Source: Agromyces intestinalis (GTDB lineage: Bacteria; Actinomycetota; Actinomycetes; Actinomycetales; Microbacteriaceae). Taken from it: a stretch of DNA of 64,000 bases. Under the pieces are notes generated by a model. It saw only the letters and a program-made list of their open reading frames with translations. It had not been told where the DNA came from and searched no databases. Position numbers and translations under genes: made by a program. The stretch lies in contig NZ_CP043505.1 in the NCBI RefSeq assembly GCF_008365295.1, forward strand, positions 3,736,101-3,800,100. The letters run 5' to 3'. Each line of letters starts with the position of its first letter. Within the stretch, counting starts at the first letter, position 1. Shown here piece by piece: positions 48,203 through 57,346 of this stretch.

Positions 48203-48299
48203 CGATAGCTGGCCCGAGGGCCACCTCGTCTTCCCGCCGCGCCGCGCCGCAGCAGGGCGGGTTTCTCCATCGCATATTCCGATCAGCAAGGAAGTCTTC

Positions 48300-48554
48300 A
48301 TGAAGACCGACATCCACCCCGAGTACAACGCGATCGTCTTCCGCGACCTCGCGTCGGGTGCCACGTTCCTCACGCGTTCGACCGCGACGAGCGACAAGAC
48401 CATCGAGCTCGACGGGGTCACCTACCCGGTGATCGACGTCGAGATCTCGAGCGAGTCGCACCCGTTCTACACGGGCAAGCAGCGCATCCTCGACTCGGCC
48501 GGCCGCGTCGAGAAGTTCAACCAGCGCTTCAAGGGCTTCGGCTCCTCGAAGTAG
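48300..48554 (+). CDS. rpmE2: 50S ribosomal protein L31 type B
   Basis: An 84-residue L31: [29 protein letters not shown] and [28 protein letters not shown]. It lacks the CxxC zinc ribbon of type A L31, so it is the zinc-independent form. In many actinobacteria type B is a zinc-starvation paralogue; here no Zur box is visible and the promoter looks constitutive. AAGGAAG lies upstream of the ATG. Confidence 0.96.
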   Translation: MKTDIHPEYNAIVFRDLASGATFLTRSTATSDKTIELDGVTYPVIDVEISSESHPFYTGKQRILDSAGRVEKFNQRFKGFGSSK

Positions 48555-48562
48555 GCCGTTCA

Positions 48563-48597
48563 CGAAGGGGCGGGCGACCTGGTCGCCCGCCCCTTCG
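48563..48597 (+). terminator. strong intrinsic terminator after rpmE2
   Basis: A 16-bp GC-rich stem (48563-48578 with 48582-48597) with a three-base loop, nine bases past the stop. Confidence 0.85.
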
Positions 48598-48682
48598 TCG
48601 TGTCGCCGGGCGCAGCGGACGGTGCCGCATCGCGCCGACCGGACTGTCGGGCACCGGTCGGCGGTGAGCGCCGACCGGGTCG

Positions 48683-49381
48683 TCAGCGCAGCGGCCAGTC
48701 GCCGACCGCGACGAACTCGGGCTCGCCGTTCGCGCGTCGCCACGCCTGGTAGCTGGCCGCCTGGTCGCGGCACCAGCCGACCTGCAGGGTGTGCAGGTCT
48801 TCGAGCGGCGTGGCCGCGACCTCAGGGTAGGCGCGAGCGATGGCCTGCGCCACCCGGCCGGCGGCGACTGCATCGGCGCCGGCGTCGTGCGCGTCGACGA
48901 GTTCGACGCCGTAGTGCGCCGCTGCGGCGGTGAGCGTGCGCTTGCCGCGCCGGTACCGGTCGACGGCCTTGTCGATGACGAGCGGGTCGACGATCGGCGG
49001 CGGGCCCGCCAGCGGCGCGTGCCCGTAGCGTTCGGCCTCGCGGGCGAGCACCGTGAGGTCGTAGGCGGCGTTGTACGCCACGATCGGCAGGCCGCGGGCG
49101 GCCACGTCGGCGAGGGCGGCGATGATCTCGGCCACGGCGACGACCGCTGCGGCGCCCTCGGCGCGAGCGCGCTCGGTCGAGATGCCGTGGATGAGGGTAG
49201 CGGCGGTGGGGATCTCGACGCCGGGATCGACGAGCCACCGGCGCTGTTCGAGCACGTCGCCGTCGGGGCCGATGACCCCGACGTGCGCCGTGACGATGCG
49301 GCACACGTCGACGTCGATGCCGGTGGTCTCGAGGTCGAAGACGGCCAGCCGCTCGGCCCAGCCTGCTGAATTCGGGTTCAT
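48683..49381 (-). CDS. DnaQ-like 3'-5' exonuclease
   Basis: A 232-residue RNase T/DEDD exonuclease. ExoI: LAVFDLETTGID (DxE). ExoII: IVAYNAAYDLTVLAREAERYG. ExoIII: HDAGADAVAAG (H-x4-D) ending the catalytic set DEDDh. Length and lack of a polymerase domain suit a stand-alone exonuclease rather than the epsilon subunit. M at 49381 (MNPNSAGWAERLAVFD) begins just before ExoI. Divergent from the hydrolase gene. Confidence 0.9.
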   Translation of the reverse strand: MNPNSAGWAERLAVFDLETTGIDVDVCRIVTAHVGVIGPDGDVLEQRRWLVDPGVEIPTAATLIHGISTERARAEGAAAVVAVAEIIAALADVAARGLPIVAYNAAYDLTVLAREAERYGHAPLAGPPPIVDPLVIDKAVDRYRRGKRTLTAAAAHYGVELVDAHDAGADAVAAGRVAQAIARAYPEVAATPLEDLHTLQVGWCRDQAASYQAWRRANGEPEFVAVGDWPLR

Positions 49382-49456
49382 GCCGCTCACGGTATCCGCG
49401 ACCACCGTCACGGCTGCGGCGGCCCGTCGTGCGGCGCTCGCTCAGGGGCCCGGCCG

Positions 49457-49462
49457 TACACT
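49457..49462 (+). promoter_or_regulatory. -10 box of the leaderless hydrolase gene
   Basis: TACACT ends seven bases before ATG 49470. No Shine-Dalgarno is present. Confidence 0.5.
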
Positions 49463-49469
49463 GAACGGG

Positions 49470-50360
49470 ATGATTCCGTCGCCCTACGCCGCCCCGCTCG
49501 CACGTATCCCGGTTCGGGAGCATCGGGCGAGCGTGCTCGGAACCGAGACCGCCTGGTGGGAGTACGGCGACCCCGCGGCCCCAGCGCTGGTGCTCGTGCA
49601 CGGGTTCCGCGGCGACCATCACGGTCTCGAGCCGATCGTCGCGTACCTCGAGGGGTTCCGGGTGATCTCGCCCGACCTGCCCGGCTTCGGCGCATCCGCA
49701 CCGCTCGCGGCCGCCCACGACATCGCGGGGTACACGGCGTGGTTGCGCGCCTTCGTCGAACAACTCGACCTGGCCGGCGGCTTCGACCTGCTGGGCCACT
49801 CGTTCGGCTCGATCATCGCGGCGGCTGCGGTCGCCGCCGGGCTGGCGCCGCGACGGCTCGTGCTCGTGAACCCGATCGGCGCCCCGGCGCTCGAAGGTCC
49901 GCGCGGGGTCATGACGCGGCTCGCCGTCGGCTACTACCGGGCAGCGGCAGCGCTTCCCGAGCGCGCCGGCTTCGCCCTGCTGCGCAACGGAGCGATCGTG
50001 CGGGTCATGAGCGTGACGATGGCCAAGACCCGTGAGAAGCCGCTGCGCCGGTTCATCCACGACCAGCACGACCGGTACTTCTCGGCGTTCGCCGACCGCG
50101 ACGCGGTGCTGCAGGCGTTCCGCGCGTCGGTCAGCCACGACGTGCGCGAGTACGCGCCCCGCATCGGCGTGCCGACGCTGCTGGTCGCCGCCGACCGCGA
50201 CGACATCACCCCGATCGAGGCGCAACGCCGGCTGGTCGAGCAGTTCCCGGATGCCTCGCTCGAAGTCGTCCGCGACGTCGGCCACCTGATCCACTACGAG
50301 GCGCCCGACGAGGCCGCCACCCACATCCGGCAATTCCTCGGCGCCGGAGCCGGCGCGTGA
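49470..50360 (+). CDS. alpha/beta hydrolase
   Basis: A 296-residue hydrolase. The oxyanion segment is LVLVHGFRGDHHGL, the nucleophile elbow is LLGHSFGSI (G-x-S-x-G), the catalytic Asp is in LLVAADRDDITP and the His in DVGHLIHYEAPD. The cap is ordinary. Its stop overlaps the glycosyltransferase start by four bases (GTGA), so the two are coupled. The substrate is not known: an ester or acyl group on the glycan made by the next gene is possible, but speculative. ATG 49470 is chosen because of the leaderless box. Confidence 0.9.
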   Translation: MIPSPYAAPLARIPVREHRASVLGTETAWWEYGDPAAPALVLVHGFRGDHHGLEPIVAYLEGFRVISPDLPGFGASAPLAAAHDIAGYTAWLRAFVEQLDLAGGFDLLGHSFGSIIAAAAVAAGLAPRRLVLVNPIGAPALEGPRGVMTRLAVGYYRAAAALPERAGFALLRNGAIVRVMSVTMAKTREKPLRRFIHDQHDRYFSAFADRDAVLQAFRASVSHDVREYAPRIGVPTLLVAADRDDITPIEAQRRLVEQFPDASLEVVRDVGHLIHYEAPDEAATHIRQFLGAGAGA

Positions 50361-51445
50361 GGGTCGTCGTCGACTGCCGGTACACCCGCATCGGGCAGCA
50401 CGACGGCATCAGCCGGTTCACCGCCGGCATCGTAGGCGAGCTCGCGAAGCGGCATCCGGTCACCATGCTCATCAACGACCACCGCCAGCTCGACCTGCTG
50501 CCCGACCTGCCGTGGCAGCTGGTCAGCGGGCCGACGAGCCCCCGCGAGCCGTTCGTCGCCCGGCAGGTGCGCAGGCTGCGGCCCGACATCGTGTTCTCGC
50601 CGATGCAGACGATGGGCTCGTGGGGGCGCGACTACGCCCTGCTGCTCACTCTGCACGACCTCATCTACTACGAGAACCGCACCCCTCCGCGCGACCTGCC
50701 GTGGTTCGTGCGCGTGCTCTGGCGGGTCTACCACCTCGCCTGGTGGCCGCAGCGGGTGCTGCTGAACCGCGCCGACGCCGTCGTCACGGTGTCCGAGACC
50801 ACGGCCGGCCTCATGCGCGAGCACCGGCTCACGAAGCGTCCCGTCACGGTCGTGCCGAACGCCGCCGACGACCTGCCGGCCCCGCCGCTGCCGCGGACGC
50901 GCCCGAGCGGCCGCCGGCTGGTCTACATGGGTTCGTACATGCCGTACAAGAACGTGGACACGCTCGTGCGAGCTGCGGGCGAGCTGCCCGACCACGAGCT
51001 GCACCTGTGCAGCCGCATCTCGGATGCCGAACGCGCCCGCCTCACCCGGCTCGCACCCGAGGCGCGCCTGGTGTTCCACGACGGCGTCACCGACGCCGAG
51101 TACGCCGAACTGCTCTCGGGCGCCACCGCGCTCGTGCACGCCTCACGGGCCGAGGGATTCGGCATCCCCCTCGTCGAGGCGATGCGCGTGGGCACGCCGG
51201 TCGTGGTCAGCGACATCCCGATCTTCCGAGAAATCGGCGGCGACGCCGCCCGGTTCTTCGACCCGTCCGATGCGTCGTCGCTCGTCGCGCAGCTCGGAGC
51301 CCTCGAGGCCGAGGGGGAGTGGGAGCAGCGCTCGGCCGCCTCGATCGAGGTCGCGGCCCGCTACACGTGGGCGCGGTCGGCCGAGCGGCTGCTCGACCTC
51401 ATGCAGCAGACCGTCGCCGGCACGAGGAACCGGCGCCGGCGCTGA
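50357..51445 (+). CDS. glycosyltransferase family 4
   Basis: A 362-residue retaining GT-B glycosyltransferase. N-terminal VVVDCRYTRIGQHDGISRFTAGIV donor-side loop, TLHDLIYYENRTPP, then GSYMPYKNVDTLVRAAGELP and HASRAEGFGIPLVEAMRVGTPVVVSDIPIFREIGGDAARFF, the GT4 EX7E region. The start GTG overlaps the upstream hydrolase. It resembles mannosyl/rhamnosyl transferases of wall or lipid glycans; donor and acceptor cannot be set. Confidence 0.92.
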   Translation: MRVVVDCRYTRIGQHDGISRFTAGIVGELAKRHPVTMLINDHRQLDLLPDLPWQLVSGPTSPREPFVARQVRRLRPDIVFSPMQTMGSWGRDYALLLTLHDLIYYENRTPPRDLPWFVRVLWRVYHLAWWPQRVLLNRADAVVTVSETTAGLMREHRLTKRPVTVVPNAADDLPAPPLPRTRPSGRRLVYMGSYMPYKNVDTLVRAAGELPDHELHLCSRISDAERARLTRLAPEARLVFHDGVTDAEYAELLSGATALVHASRAEGFGIPLVEAMRVGTPVVVSDIPIFREIGGDAARFFDPSDASSLVAQLGALEAEGEWEQRSAASIEVAARYTWARSAERLLDLMQQTVAGTRNRRRR

Positions 51446-51449
51446 CACG

Positions 51450-52295
51450 TCATCCGACGAGCGCCGCCGACATCCGGTCGAGCACCTCGCTCGCGCCCGC
51501 GTCGAGCTTCACCGCGGCACGGCTGTCGCCCTTCGTGATACCGCGGTTCACCACGATGATCGGCATGCGTCGCCGGCGCGCGAGCTCGATGAGCCGCATG
51601 CCCGAGTTCACGACCAGCGACGAACCCGCCACGAGCAGCACGTCGCTGCCCGACACCACGGACGCCGCCGCCTCGAACGTCTCACCGGGAACGAACTCGC
51701 CGAAGAACACCACATCGGGCTTCAGGACGCCGCCGCACACCGTGCACGTCGGCAGCCGCATCGCATCCACATCGTCGACCTCGACATCACCGTCGGGAGC
51801 CAGCCGGATCGCCTGCTCCAAGTCGATATCGGGGTTGAGCGCGGTCAGCCGATCGGCGATCGCATGCCGCGCGTACACCTGCCCGCACTGCAGGCACACG
51901 ACCCGGTCCATCGCCCCGTGCAGTTCCACGACCCGCCGGCTGCCCGCACGGCGGTGCAGACCATCGACGTTCTGCGTGACCACGCCGGTGACCACTCCGC
52001 CCGCCTCGAGTTCGGCGAGCGCGAGATGCCCCCGATTCGGCCGCGCCGACCTGAAGTTGCGCCAGCCGAGGTGGCTGCCCGCCCAGTAGCGCTTGCGAGC
52101 GTGCTCGGAGGCCAGGAACGTCTGGATCGTCATCGGCGTGCGCACCGGCGCACCCGCACCCCGGTAGTCGGGGATACCGGAGTCGGTGCTCACCCCCGCA
52201 CCCGTCAGCACGGCCACCCGCGCACCTCGCATCACATCGATGGCATCGCCCAGCAGTTCGTCGGGCGCAGCCTGCACCGGGATCGCAGTGGTCAC
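51450..52295 (-). CDS. Sir2 family NAD-dependent protein deacylase
   Basis: A 281-residue sirtuin. NAD site: AVLTGAGVSTDSGIPDYRG, TQNVDGLHRRAG, catalytic His in VVELHGAMDRVVC. The zinc site is CLQC plus CTVC. KPDVVFFGEFVP and AGSSLVVNSG complete the core. GTG at 52295 has AAGGAGG upstream. TACTAT at 52322-52327 on this strand could be its -10 box. Converges with the glycosyltransferase with four bases between stops. Confidence 0.94.
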   Translation of the reverse strand: MTTAIPVQAAPDELLGDAIDVMRGARVAVLTGAGVSTDSGIPDYRGAGAPVRTPMTIQTFLASEHARKRYWAGSHLGWRNFRSARPNRGHLALAELEAGGVVTGVVTQNVDGLHRRAGSRRVVELHGAMDRVVCLQCGQVYARHAIADRLTALNPDIDLEQAIRLAPDGDVEVDDVDAMRLPTCTVCGGVLKPDVVFFGEFVPGETFEAAASVVSGSDVLLVAGSSLVVNSGMRLIELARRRRMPIIVVNRGITKGDSRAAVKLDAGASEVLDRMSAALVG

Positions 52296-52388
52296 GTCGA
52301 GCCTCCTTCGACAGCGTCACGATAGTAAACGTCGAGCTTTTCCGGAATGTTTCGTCGCCTGGCAGGCTTGAGAGCCGGAGGGACATCC

Positions 52389-53195
52389 ATGCACATCGAA
52401 CGGGTCGCGGACGCGACATCCGACGCCGTCGCCGACTACGCCGGGCTGACCGACGTGGCCCTGCGCAGCCGGGTCGAGACCGAGGGTGGCCTCTACATCG
52501 CCGAGTCGGCGAAGGTCATCACCCGCGCCGTCGCCGCGGGCCACCGGCCCAGGTCGGTGCTCACCGAGGAGAAGTGGCTGCCCGCCCTCGAACCCGTACT
52601 GGCACCCCTTGACGTGCCCGTGCACGTCGCCGACCCGGCCCAACTCGAGGCGATCACCGGCTATCGTGTGCACCGCGGCGCCCTCGCCGCCTTCGAACGG
52701 CCCGCCCTGCCCGACCCCGCCGACCTGCTCCGCGACGCCCGCCGCGTCGTCGTGCTCGAGGACATCGTGGACCACACCAACGTCGGCGCCATCTTCCGCA
52801 GCGTCGCAGCCCTCGGCGCCGATGCCGTGCTCGTCAGCGAGCGTTGCGCCGACCCCCTGTACCGGCGCAGCGTGCGGGTCAGCATGGGCACCGTCTTCCA
52901 GGTGCCGTGGACACGGCTGCCCGGCTGGGCCGACGCCGTGTCGCTGCTGCACGACCACGGGTTCCGCATCTGCGCGCTTGCGCTCGCCGACGACGCGGTG
53001 CCGCTGCGCACGCTCGCCCACGAGGCGCCCGACCGGCTCGCGCTCGTCTTCGGCGCCGAGGGCGACGGGCTCAGCAGGCATGCGCTCGCCGCCGCCGACC
53101 AGGTGGTCACCATCCCGATGGCGCGCGGTGTGGATTCGCTGAACGTCGCGGCGAGCGCGGCGGTGGTGCTCTACGCGCTCGCGGTCGACGGTTAG
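52389..53195 (+). CDS. SpoU/TrmH family RNA 2'-O-methyltransferase
   Basis: A 268-residue SPOUT enzyme. N-terminal RRM-like substrate domain VAAGHRPRSVLTEEKWL, then motif 1 DHTNVGAIFRSVAALGAD, motif 2 LVFGAEGDGLS and motif 3 IPMARGVDSLNVAASAAVVLYAL (catalytic Arg and Asn). CGGAGGG lies six bases before the ATG. tRNA or rRNA ribose is the substrate; TrmH and RlmB-like members are not separated by sequence alone. Divergent from sir2. Confidence 0.93.
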   Translation: MHIERVADATSDAVADYAGLTDVALRSRVETEGGLYIAESAKVITRAVAAGHRPRSVLTEEKWLPALEPVLAPLDVPVHVADPAQLEAITGYRVHRGALAAFERPALPDPADLLRDARRVVVLEDIVDHTNVGAIFRSVAALGADAVLVSERCADPLYRRSVRVSMGTVFQVPWTRLPGWADAVSLLHDHGFRICALALADDAVPLRTLAHEAPDRLALVFGAEGDGLSRHALAAADQVVTIPMARGVDSLNVAASAAVVLYALAVDG

Positions 53196-53198
53196 GCT
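53193..53198 (+). promoter_or_regulatory. -10 box of the D,D-carboxypeptidase gene
   Basis: TAGGCT starts with the TAG stop of the methyltransferase gene and ends seven bases before ATG 53206; leaderless layout, the same hexamer as at proA. Confidence 0.5.
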
Positions 53199-53205
53199 GC
53201 AACGG

Positions 53206-54612
53206 ATGTCACGCCCCACGATCACGCCGCCGCCCGGGTCGGCCCGCGCGATCGGCGCCGGTCCGGTCACCGCCGATCCGCTCGACGACGACGTGGACCT
53301 GGCACGGCGGCGCGCTGCCGCTCGACGCCGCCGGATCTTCCGCCGCCGTCGCACCGTCGCCGTCGCGATCCTGCTCGTGGTGGTCGGGCTCGGCCTGTGG
53401 GGCGGCGTGTACACGTCGAACGCGCTGAACGCGCCGTTGCCCGTGGCGAGCCCGGAGGTCTCGCAGCCCGCGCCAGTGGTGGCGCCGGCGCAGGCGATCG
53501 CCGGGCCGCAGTTCGGCACGTGGGCGATCTCGGCGGTCGGGTTCCCGGGCCCGCTCGCGCAGAGCGCCGACCAGACGCCGTTGCCGACCGCGAGCATCAC
53601 GAAGGTCATCACCGCGCTCGTCATCCTCGACCAGCACCCCATCGCCCCGGGCGAGGAAGGGCCGTCGATCGAGTACACCGACGCCGACGTCGACGTCTAC
53701 TGGGACATGGTCGCGCAGAACGGATCGGTCGCGCCGGTGCCAGCCGGATCATCGCTGACCCTCAAGCAATCACTCGAGACGATGCTGCTGCCCTCGGGCA
53801 ACAACTACGCGATCTCGTTGTCGAACTGGGCGTTCGGCTCGGAGCAGGGGCTCGTCGACGCCGCACGCGGCTGGCTCGACGCCCACGGGCTCGTGCACAC
53901 CACGATCGCCGACTCGTCGGGCCTCTCGCTCGACAACACGAGCATTCCGAGCGATCTCGTGCAGCTCGGCGTGCTCGCGCTCGAGAACCCCGTGCTGGCC
54001 GAGATCGTGGCCATGCAGAGTGCCGAGATCCCTGGCGTCGGCACCGTGACGAACTCGAACAAGATGCTCGGCACCCACGGCGTCGACGGCATCAAGACCG
54101 GCACCACCGACGACGCGGCCAATCTGTTGTTCTCGGCCGACTACCCCGTGGGATCGCACACCGTCACCGTGGTCGGCGTCGTGCTGGGCGGTGAGACGCA
54201 CGCCGTCCTCGACGAGGCGATCGGCGCACTGCTCGACAGCGTCGCGCCAGGGTTCCACGAGGTCACTGCGCTCACCGCAGGGCAGGAGCTCGCGTCCTAC
54301 GCGCAGCCCTGGGGCGACACCGCGGTCGCACGCGCGGGTGACGGGGCATCCGTCGTCGTGTGGAGCGACACGCCCGTCGAGGTCGAGGTGACCGCCGATG
54401 CCCTCGCGACCGCGGCCGACGGCCAGAGCGTCGGCACCGCGACAGTGCGTGCAGGCGACGCCACCGTGACCGTGCCGCTCGTGCTCGAGGGCGCGCTCGC
54501 CGACCCGGGCGACTGGTGGCGCCTCACCAACCCCGACGAGCTCGACGCGGCCGAGGGCACCCGACCCAGGCCGGCGGCGTCGTCGGGGTCGGTGACGCTC
54601 GCCTGCTACTGA
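53206..54612 (+). CDS. D-alanyl-D-alanine carboxypeptidase, S11 family
   Basis: A 468-residue peptidoglycan-trimming serine peptidase. A basic cytoplasmic tail of about 50 residues (ARRRRIFRRRR) precedes one TM helix (VAVAILLVVVGLGLWGGVYTS), so it is a membrane-anchored extracellular enzyme. Active site: S130 in SITK (K133), SGN at 197-199 and KTG at 297-299. The C-terminal part is a beta-rich DacA-like domain without a second anchor. It starts ten bases after the methyltransferase stop but likely has its own leaderless promoter. Its 3' end overlaps the convergent SGNH gene by seven bases. Confidence 0.93.
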   Translation: MSRPTITPPPGSARAIGAGPVTADPLDDDVDLARRRAAARRRRIFRRRRTVAVAILLVVVGLGLWGGVYTSNALNAPLPVASPEVSQPAPVVAPAQAIAGPQFGTWAISAVGFPGPLAQSADQTPLPTASITKVITALVILDQHPIAPGEEGPSIEYTDADVDVYWDMVAQNGSVAPVPAGSSLTLKQSLETMLLPSGNNYAISLSNWAFGSEQGLVDAARGWLDAHGLVHTTIADSSGLSLDNTSIPSDLVQLGVLALENPVLAEIVAMQSAEIPGVGTVTNSNKMLGTHGVDGIKTGTTDDAANLLFSADYPVGSHTVTVVGVVLGGETHAVLDEAIGALLDSVAPGFHEVTALTAGQELASYAQPWGDTAVARAGDGASVVVWSDTPVEVEVTADALATAADGQSVGTATVRAGDATVTVPLVLEGALADPGDWWRLTNPDELDAAEGTRPRPAASSGSVTLACY

Positions 54613-55424
54613 GCGTCGGCTCCGCCCGCGACCGCCTCTTCGCTCGCGTCGGCATAGGGTCCGGCGGTGGGGCGCTTCGCCGTCACGAAGTCGCCCGACG
54701 ACTGGTGACGGAGACGTCGCAGCACCCAGGGCACGAGGTGCTCCCTCGCCCAGACCAGGTCTTCTGCGCGCGCCTGCCGCCAGCTCACGTCGGGCAGCGG
54801 CTCGGGCGTCGAGGGCACGAGGTCGTTCTCGACGTTCAGCGCGGCGAGCACCATGCGTGCGACCGTGTGGTGGCCGAGCGGGTTCAGGTGCAGGCGGTCG
54901 GGGGCCCAGAACCGCTGATCCTGGATCTCGGAAAGCGCCCACTGATCGGCGACGATGCAGTCGTACTTCGCCGCGATCGACCGCAGGTTCTCGTTGTAGA
55001 TCGCGACCTTGCCGCGGATGCCTCGGAACACCGGCGAGAAGCCGACGTCGACGCCGGTGAACAGCACGATCGTGGCACCATCGCGGGAGAGCCGCTCGAT
55101 CGCGTACTCGAAGCGCCCCGAGATCTCGTCGGGGTCGGTGCCCGGGCGGATCACATCGTTTCCGCCGGCTGAGATGGTGATCAGGTCGGGGCGCAGCGCC
55201 ACCGCGGGCTCGAGCTGCTCGTCGATGATCTGCTGGATGAGCTTGCCGCGCACGGCGAGGTTCGCGTACGCGAAGTCCTCGGTGCCGCGCGACAGCACCT
55301 CGGCCACGCGGTCGGCCCAGCCTCGATGGCCGCCGGGCACGTTCGGCTCGGGATCGCCGATGCCCTCGGTGAACGAGTCGCCGATCGCGACGTAGCGGGA
55401 CCAGGGATGCTGCTGGGTGACCAT
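54606..55424 (-). CDS. SGNH/GDSL hydrolase
   Basis: A 272-residue esterase-fold protein: block I AIGDSFTEGIGD (nucleophile Ser), block II NLAVRGKLI (Gly), block III ISAGGNDVIRPG (Asn), block V PDRLHLNPLGHHTVA (Asp/His). No signal peptide is visible, so it is probably cytoplasmic. ATG at 55424 has GGAGAG upstream; the longer frame to 55874 overlaps the helicase gene. A tail of about 50 residues rich in Ala and Glu follows. Substrate unknown. Confidence 0.9.
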   Translation of the reverse strand: MVTQQHPWSRYVAIGDSFTEGIGDPEPNVPGGHRGWADRVAEVLSRGTEDFAYANLAVRGKLIQQIIDEQLEPAVALRPDLITISAGGNDVIRPGTDPDEISGRFEYAIERLSRDGATIVLFTGVDVGFSPVFRGIRGKVAIYNENLRSIAAKYDCIVADQWALSEIQDQRFWAPDRLHLNPLGHHTVARMVLAALNVENDLVPSTPEPLPDVSWRQARAEDLVWAREHLVPWVLRRLRHQSSGDFVTAKRPTAGPYADASEEAVAGGADAQ

Positions 55425-55501
55425 CTCTCCATTGTGCAACGACCTTCGGATGCCCCACACCTGCAGGTGGACGGACGCACGAGCGTGTCGGCGGGGTGGT
55501 C

Positions 55502-55507
55502 TACAGT
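55502..55507 (+). promoter_or_regulatory. -10 box of the leaderless helicase gene
   Basis: TACAGT ends eight bases before GTG 55516. No Shine-Dalgarno is present. Confidence 0.5.
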
Positions 55508-55515
55508 GCTGTGAA

Positions 55516-57315
55516 GTGAGCACAGCGACCCCCTCCGGCAGCCATCTGCCCGGTACCTCCGCCGCTGAGCACCTGTCCCCGTCGTTCCCCGCGCGCGCAC
55601 CGTGGGGCACCGCGTCGAAGCTGCGCGCCTGGCAGGCCGAGGCGCTCGAGCAATACCTCGACGAACTGCCGCGCGACTTCCTCGCGGCTGCGACGCCCGG
55701 CGCCGGCAAGACCACCTTCGCCCTGCGCATCGCCGCCGAACTGCGCGCCCGCCGCATCATCGACCGCATCACCGTGGTCGCCCCCACCGACCACCTGAAG
55801 CGGCAGTGGGCCGATGCGGCGGCACGGGTCGGAATCCGGCTCGACCCCGGATTCCGCAACGCCCACGGGCGCACCGCACGCCACTACCACGGGGTCGCCG
55901 TCACCTACGCGCAGGTCGCGATCCGCCCCGCGCTGCACCGCGAGCTCACGCTGTCGGGCCGCACCCTCGTCATCCTCGACGAGGTGCACCACGGCGGCGA
56001 CACGCTCTCGTGGGGCGACGCCATCCGCGAGGCCTTCGAACCCGCTGAGAAGCGGCTCTCGCTCACCGGCACGCCGTTCCGCAGCGACACCGCGCCCATT
56101 CCATTCGTGCAGTACGAGCCCGACGCGAAGGGCGTACGCCTCTCGCGCACCGACTACAACTACGGTTACGGTCGGGCGCTGGCCGACGGCGTCGTGCGGC
56201 CCGTGCTGTTCATGGTCTACGCCGGGCACATGCGGTGGCGCACCAAGGCGGGCGACGAGATGGAGGCCAAGCTCGGCGAGGACAACACGAAGGATGTCAC
56301 GTCGTCGGCCTGGCGCACCGCACTCGAGCCCACCGGCGAGTGGATCCCCGCCGTGCTGCGCGCCGCCGACCGTCGGCTCACCGAGGTGCGCCAGGCGATC
56401 CCCGATGCCGGCGGGCTCGTCATCGCCACCGACCAGACCGTCGCGCGCGCCTACGCCGAGATCCTGCAGTCGATCTGCGGCGAACGGGTCACGGTGGTGC
56501 TCTCCGACGAGAAGGAGGCGTCGGCGCGCATCGAGGAGTTCTCCGAGGGCACGAGCCGGTGGATGGTCGCGGTGCGCATGGTCTCCGAGGGCGTCGATGT
56601 TCCCCGCCTCGCGGTCGGCGTCTACGCCACCAGTTCGGCGACCCCGCTGTTCTTCGCCCAGGCGATCGGCCGGTTCGTGCGCGCCAGGCGCCGCGGCGAG
56701 ACGGCCAGCGTGTTCCTGCCGAACGTGCCCGTGCTGATGGCGCTCGCCGGCGAGCTCGAGCGCGAGCGCGATCACGCTCTCGACCGGCGCGACGGCGACG
56801 ACGACCCCGGCCTCGATGACGGCCTGCTCGAGGCCGCGAACCGCGAGGAACGCGCGAGCGACGAGGCCGGGGAGTTCACCTGGCAGGCGATCGCGAGCGA
56901 CGCGACCTTCGATCGGGTGGTGTTCGACGGCACCGACTTCGGTACCTTCGCTGAACCCGGCAGCGACGAGGAGTTCGACTTCATCGGCATCCCGGGGCTG
57001 CTGGAGCCCGAGCAGGTCGCCGAACTGCTGCGGCACCGGCAGGCGCGTCAGGCCCGGCGCGCCGGTGATCGGCGCAAGCACGCGGTCGACGAGCCGGCCG
57101 CGGCCGAGCCGGTGGCGCTGTACCGCACCCTGAAAGAGCAGCGATCGCTGCTGAACAGCCTGGTCGGGCTCTACGCCCGCCAGATGGGTCTGCCGCATTC
57201 GCAGGTGCACGCCGAGCTGCGCCGAGTCTGCGGCGGACCCGAGGTGGCCCACGCCACGGTCACGCAGTTGCAGGCTCGGATCGACCTGCTGCGGCGTCGG
57301 CTCGGCGGGCGCTGA
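55516..57315 (+). CDS. DEAD/DEAH-box helicase (SF2)
   Basis: A 599-residue helicase. Motif I AATPGAGKTTFALR, Ia VVAPTDHLKRQW, motif II ILDEVHHGG (DEVH), motif III LTGTPFRS, motif V MVSEGVDVPRLAVGVYAT and motif VI AQAIGRFVRARRRGE are all present. A C-terminal extension (about 460-599) with acidic and helical stretches is specific and of unknown role. No nuclease or methylase gene is adjacent, so I see no link to restriction or defence. The start GTG at 55516 fits a TACAGT box eight bases upstream. The same gene type is a core gene in related bacteria (from memory). Confidence 0.92.
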   Translation: MSTATPSGSHLPGTSAAEHLSPSFPARAPWGTASKLRAWQAEALEQYLDELPRDFLAAATPGAGKTTFALRIAAELRARRIIDRITVVAPTDHLKRQWADAAARVGIRLDPGFRNAHGRTARHYHGVAVTYAQVAIRPALHRELTLSGRTLVILDEVHHGGDTLSWGDAIREAFEPAEKRLSLTGTPFRSDTAPIPFVQYEPDAKGVRLSRTDYNYGYGRALADGVVRPVLFMVYAGHMRWRTKAGDEMEAKLGEDNTKDVTSSAWRTALEPTGEWIPAVLRAADRRLTEVRQAIPDAGGLVIATDQTVARAYAEILQSICGERVTVVLSDEKEASARIEEFSEGTSRWMVAVRMVSEGVDVPRLAVGVYATSSATPLFFAQAIGRFVRARRRGETASVFLPNVPVLMALAGELERERDHALDRRDGDDDPGLDDGLLEAANREERASDEAGEFTWQAIASDATFDRVVFDGTDFGTFAEPGSDEEFDFIGIPGLLEPEQVAELLRHRQARQARRAGDRRKHAVDEPAAAEPVALYRTLKEQRSLLNSLVGLYARQMGLPHSQVHAELRRVCGGPEVAHATVTQLQARIDLLRRRLGGR

Positions 57316-57346
57316 GGGCGAGTGCTGCGCCGGCGGGTCCGCCCGC

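Noticed and set aside
48174..48299. Zur operator before L31 type B
   Set aside because: No AT-rich palindrome of the known actinobacterial Zur type is visible.
55516..57315. SF2 helicase as part of a defence island
   Set aside because: No nuclease, methylase, toxin or other defence gene is adjacent; neighbours are an SGNH hydrolase and an LLM oxidoreductase, and this helicase looks like a core gene.
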